Assembly (NCBI GenBank): GCA_020636255.1
Contig: JACJYE010000004.1
Location: forward strand, 124,001-188,000
Origin: Lewinellaceae bacterium
Lineage (GTDB): Bacteria; Bacteroidota; Bacteroidia; Chitinophagales; Saprospiraceae
Direction: 5' to 3'
DNA: 64,000 nucleotides
The position numbers and the translations under genes were made by a program. The stretch's first letter is position 1, and each line of letters begins with the position of its first letter. The notes under the pieces are model-generated. The model was not told the origin of the DNA, did not search any database, and was given only the letters and a program-made list of their open reading frames with translations. Shown piece by piece: positions 63,201 through 64,000 of the stretch.

Positions 63201-64000
63201 CTCCCCGGTGCGACCCGGCTACCCACAACTGCCCTTTGGAAGTCGCGATGATCCGGATAGGCGCATCGATGAGGCCGTCGGCCTCCGTGTAGGCCACCCA
63301 TGAGCCCTTTTTATGGCATACCGCCTTACCGCTGGCTTCGATAAACCATTGTTCGCCATTGGGCAATTCGCACTGATAGTTGAGGCCGGAATAGGTCAGC
63401 CAGCGGTCGGTAGAATAGTCGAGGAGCAGCACTTTCGATTTATAGCCGGCAACCCATAGGCTATTATCTGCACTTTTCTGCAGCATGATACGGTTGGCCG
63501 GAATAGCGTAATGGGGTGCTGAATAGATCTCCCATTTGCCGTTCTTATACGCGTGTAACTTGCCCAGCGACCCCACCCAGATCGTGCTGTCAGAAGACTG
63601 TACGATATCACTCATGAACTCGTCGCCGCCAAAGATATCTCCCAGCTTGATGTACTCCACATGTTTGGGGCCAAAAACGGTAATGCCAACCTTGTATGTC
63701 GAATTGATCACCCAAACGCGGTTATCCATGGCCTGTATCAGCTTTTGGCTTTCGCCAAGTTCATACCCCGGCCCTGATTTGATCAGTTCGTAATCCGTAA
63801 TGGAGGAAGAACCTGCCGAAAGGAGCCTGCATTTCAGCAGGCGGCCCGATTCATTGGGCATGGTGAGCGCGAACCATGCGACGCCCGCACGGTCTTCGAG
63901 AACGTCGGAAACATCCCTGAAATCTCCCCCTTCAAGGGCTTCATTCGGAAAGCGTATCCAGTTCACCCCACTGAAGTAGCGCTGCAGGTTCTGTACCCTG
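60205..64000 (-). CDS. Second hybrid two-component regulator (HTCS), 5' end beyond window
   Basis: The frame runs from the stop at 60205 to the right edge without a stop. A GTG at 63966 is a possible start on paper, but 11 more in-frame codons precede it and a signal peptide is lacking, so the real start is off the window. Propeller repeats (about 62.5-64 kb), Y_Y_Y (about 62.2-62.4 kb), a membrane helix near 62.1 kb, a coiled-coil rich in Lys/Glu, HisKA with FFTNISHELRTPLTLI (near 61.8 kb), HATPase, receiver with SDVMMPQMDG (near 60.8 kb), and an AraC HTH (60.2-60.5 kb). Domain order equals that of the HTCS at 52092, but the sequences are clearly different, so this one probably senses another glycan or regulates a locus to the right. 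Confidence 0.95.
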   Translation of the reverse strand, partial: RVQNLQRYFSGVNWIRFPNEALEGGDFRDVSDVLEDRAGVAWFALTMPNESGRLLKCRLLSAGSSSITDYELIKSGPGYELGESQKLIQAMDNRVWVINSTYKVGITVFGPKHVEYIKLGDIFGGDEFMSDIVQSSDSTIWVGSLGKLHAYKNGKWEIYSAPHYAIPANRIMLQKSADNSLWVAGYKSKVLLLDYSTDRWLTYSGLNYQCELPNGEQWFIEASGKAVCHKKGSWVAYTEADGLIDAPIRIIATSKGQLWVAGSHRGGAATAVLKNGRWEKHLHPKLSWGIDYRAVFESRDGALWFGGSVDSEPDKGHLGGVLQLPNPQSEELHWIHHIYHENGLMQSNAYGIGQSPDGRIWLGGGSLYYYDGKQWGRPNDERLRQYVNVVHTYQHKLIVGSRYYGVFIYDGEDWKNYDTDDGLPCNTVISIDAISDSCLLVATENNISRFDGISWVSNIFPEELNMDFEGGNIFHDSQGAIWVNHSSRSWKRRAFSHSKNQKGAFRNFYTYRYIPDDIPPDTKVTLYSEKVSPEGNTVVEWEGNDFFAQSASQRLAYSYRLNGGKWSPFSTEQHHTFVKLKSGKYVLEVRARDLDFNIDPTPAVVAFAVQPPVWKQAWFILLMLAFLFTLGIYEYRVLSKKKKLEILNLSLSHANEKLKAKTQKIESQKEEILLQKEHILVQAHKLEASNKNLEEMNEEIRNQRDKLGEMVVRVEELSRAKLKFFTNISHELRTPLTLILGPAEQLRDEAARHTENERRNLYGIIQRNASRLLKLINQLLEIRRIEQSSLELNLQPLVLPDFIHNILGLFENLAVERDIELSFRHETNGSPVLLDPDKVEKIITNLVSNAFKHTPNGGKIGVCLSEATAAEAMVPDAGGSFLKLVVEDTGEGIPNEALEHIFDPYYYTAALSRKEFSSGIGLSFIKDLAIAQGGSIRAESIRGEGARFYIFFPLLEPDKEADIQLPPLSLPKLMDTLLEVQSLQASFTEQGVSPERRDTGPPPHKNGKAPQSRAKILIVEDNHDMLGFLYSILSANYELLTAGNGLEALEKAQEYDLDLILSDVMMPQMDGLEFCKLIKSSFATSHIPVILLTAKIMDDQKMAGYETGADDYITKPFNPELLQVRIQNLLKQRQQLRRKYNRDFILNPREIEVASPDEEMLLRLAEIMENHIDDSDFNVNKMCEMVHLSHMHFIRKVKQLTGKTPSELLKSFRMKRAKDLLAQKKITISEVAYQVGYDLPNSFSRVFRQEFGMTPTEFVEGLEA

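Overview
The window looks like chromosomal DNA of a Bacteroidota bacterium, most likely of the Saprospiria (Lewinella/Phaeodactylibacter-like). The evidence is several type IX secretion (T9SS) C-terminal sorting domains, a PorV/PorQ-type protein, two hybrid two-component (HTCS) regulators, a TonB-dependent receptor followed by a DUF5689 lipoprotein, the NspC/carboxynorspermidine dehydrogenase pair, moderately high GC, and weak Shine-Dalgarno signals. Genus assignment is inference. I saw no rRNA, tRNA, CRISPR array, prophage or transposase gene.

Layout. (1) 1-5.5 kb: polysaccharide degradation, with a GH10 xylanase cut by the left edge, a GH9 glucanase and a PorV/PorQ-type outer-membrane protein. 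(2) 5.9-22.6 kb: mainly housekeeping genes (groES-groEL, cca, dusB, nhaD, a DUF4403 lipoprotein, a PDZ protein with a T9SS tail, a large Asp-box repeat protein, PBP1A, a small DNA-binding protein, trmN6). (3) 22.7-30 kb: TonB-dependent receptor plus triplicated DUF5689 lipoprotein, divergent from a secreted endonuclease/exonuclease/phosphatase and a PIF1-like helicase. (4) 30-33.1 kb: a cluster of T9SS-tailed secreted proteins, two of them a near-identical tandem pair with clustered differences, separated by a fragment of another sorting tail. (5) 33.1-47.8 kb: Gfo/Idh/MocA oxidoreductase, sulfatase, prmC, polyamine genes, AraC regulator, S41 protease, metallo-beta-lactamase-fold hydrolase, flippase, saccharopine dehydrogenase-like protein and cytidine deaminase. 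Two copies of a ~150 bp MITE lie here, each with a perfect 8-bp target duplication. (6) 47.8-64 kb: a mannan-oriented locus with a GH38 alpha-mannosidase, an HTCS regulator, GH26 mannanase, GH130 mannosylglucose phosphorylase and cellobiose/mannobiose 2-epimerase, then a second, convergent HTCS cut by the right edge.

How the genes work together. GH26, the epimerase and GH130 match the known Bacteroidota beta-mannan route: mannan to mannobiose, to mannosyl-glucose, to mannose-1-phosphate plus glucose. The two HTCS genes are the obvious candidate sensors, but no sugar transporter is visible in the window. The receptor/DUF5689/nuclease group suggests uptake of a nucleic-acid- or phosphate-containing nutrient (inference). 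The most distinctive observations are the MITE pair with target duplications, the patchwork divergence of the tandem T9SS paralogues, and the receptor-DUF5689-nuclease-helicase neighbourhood.
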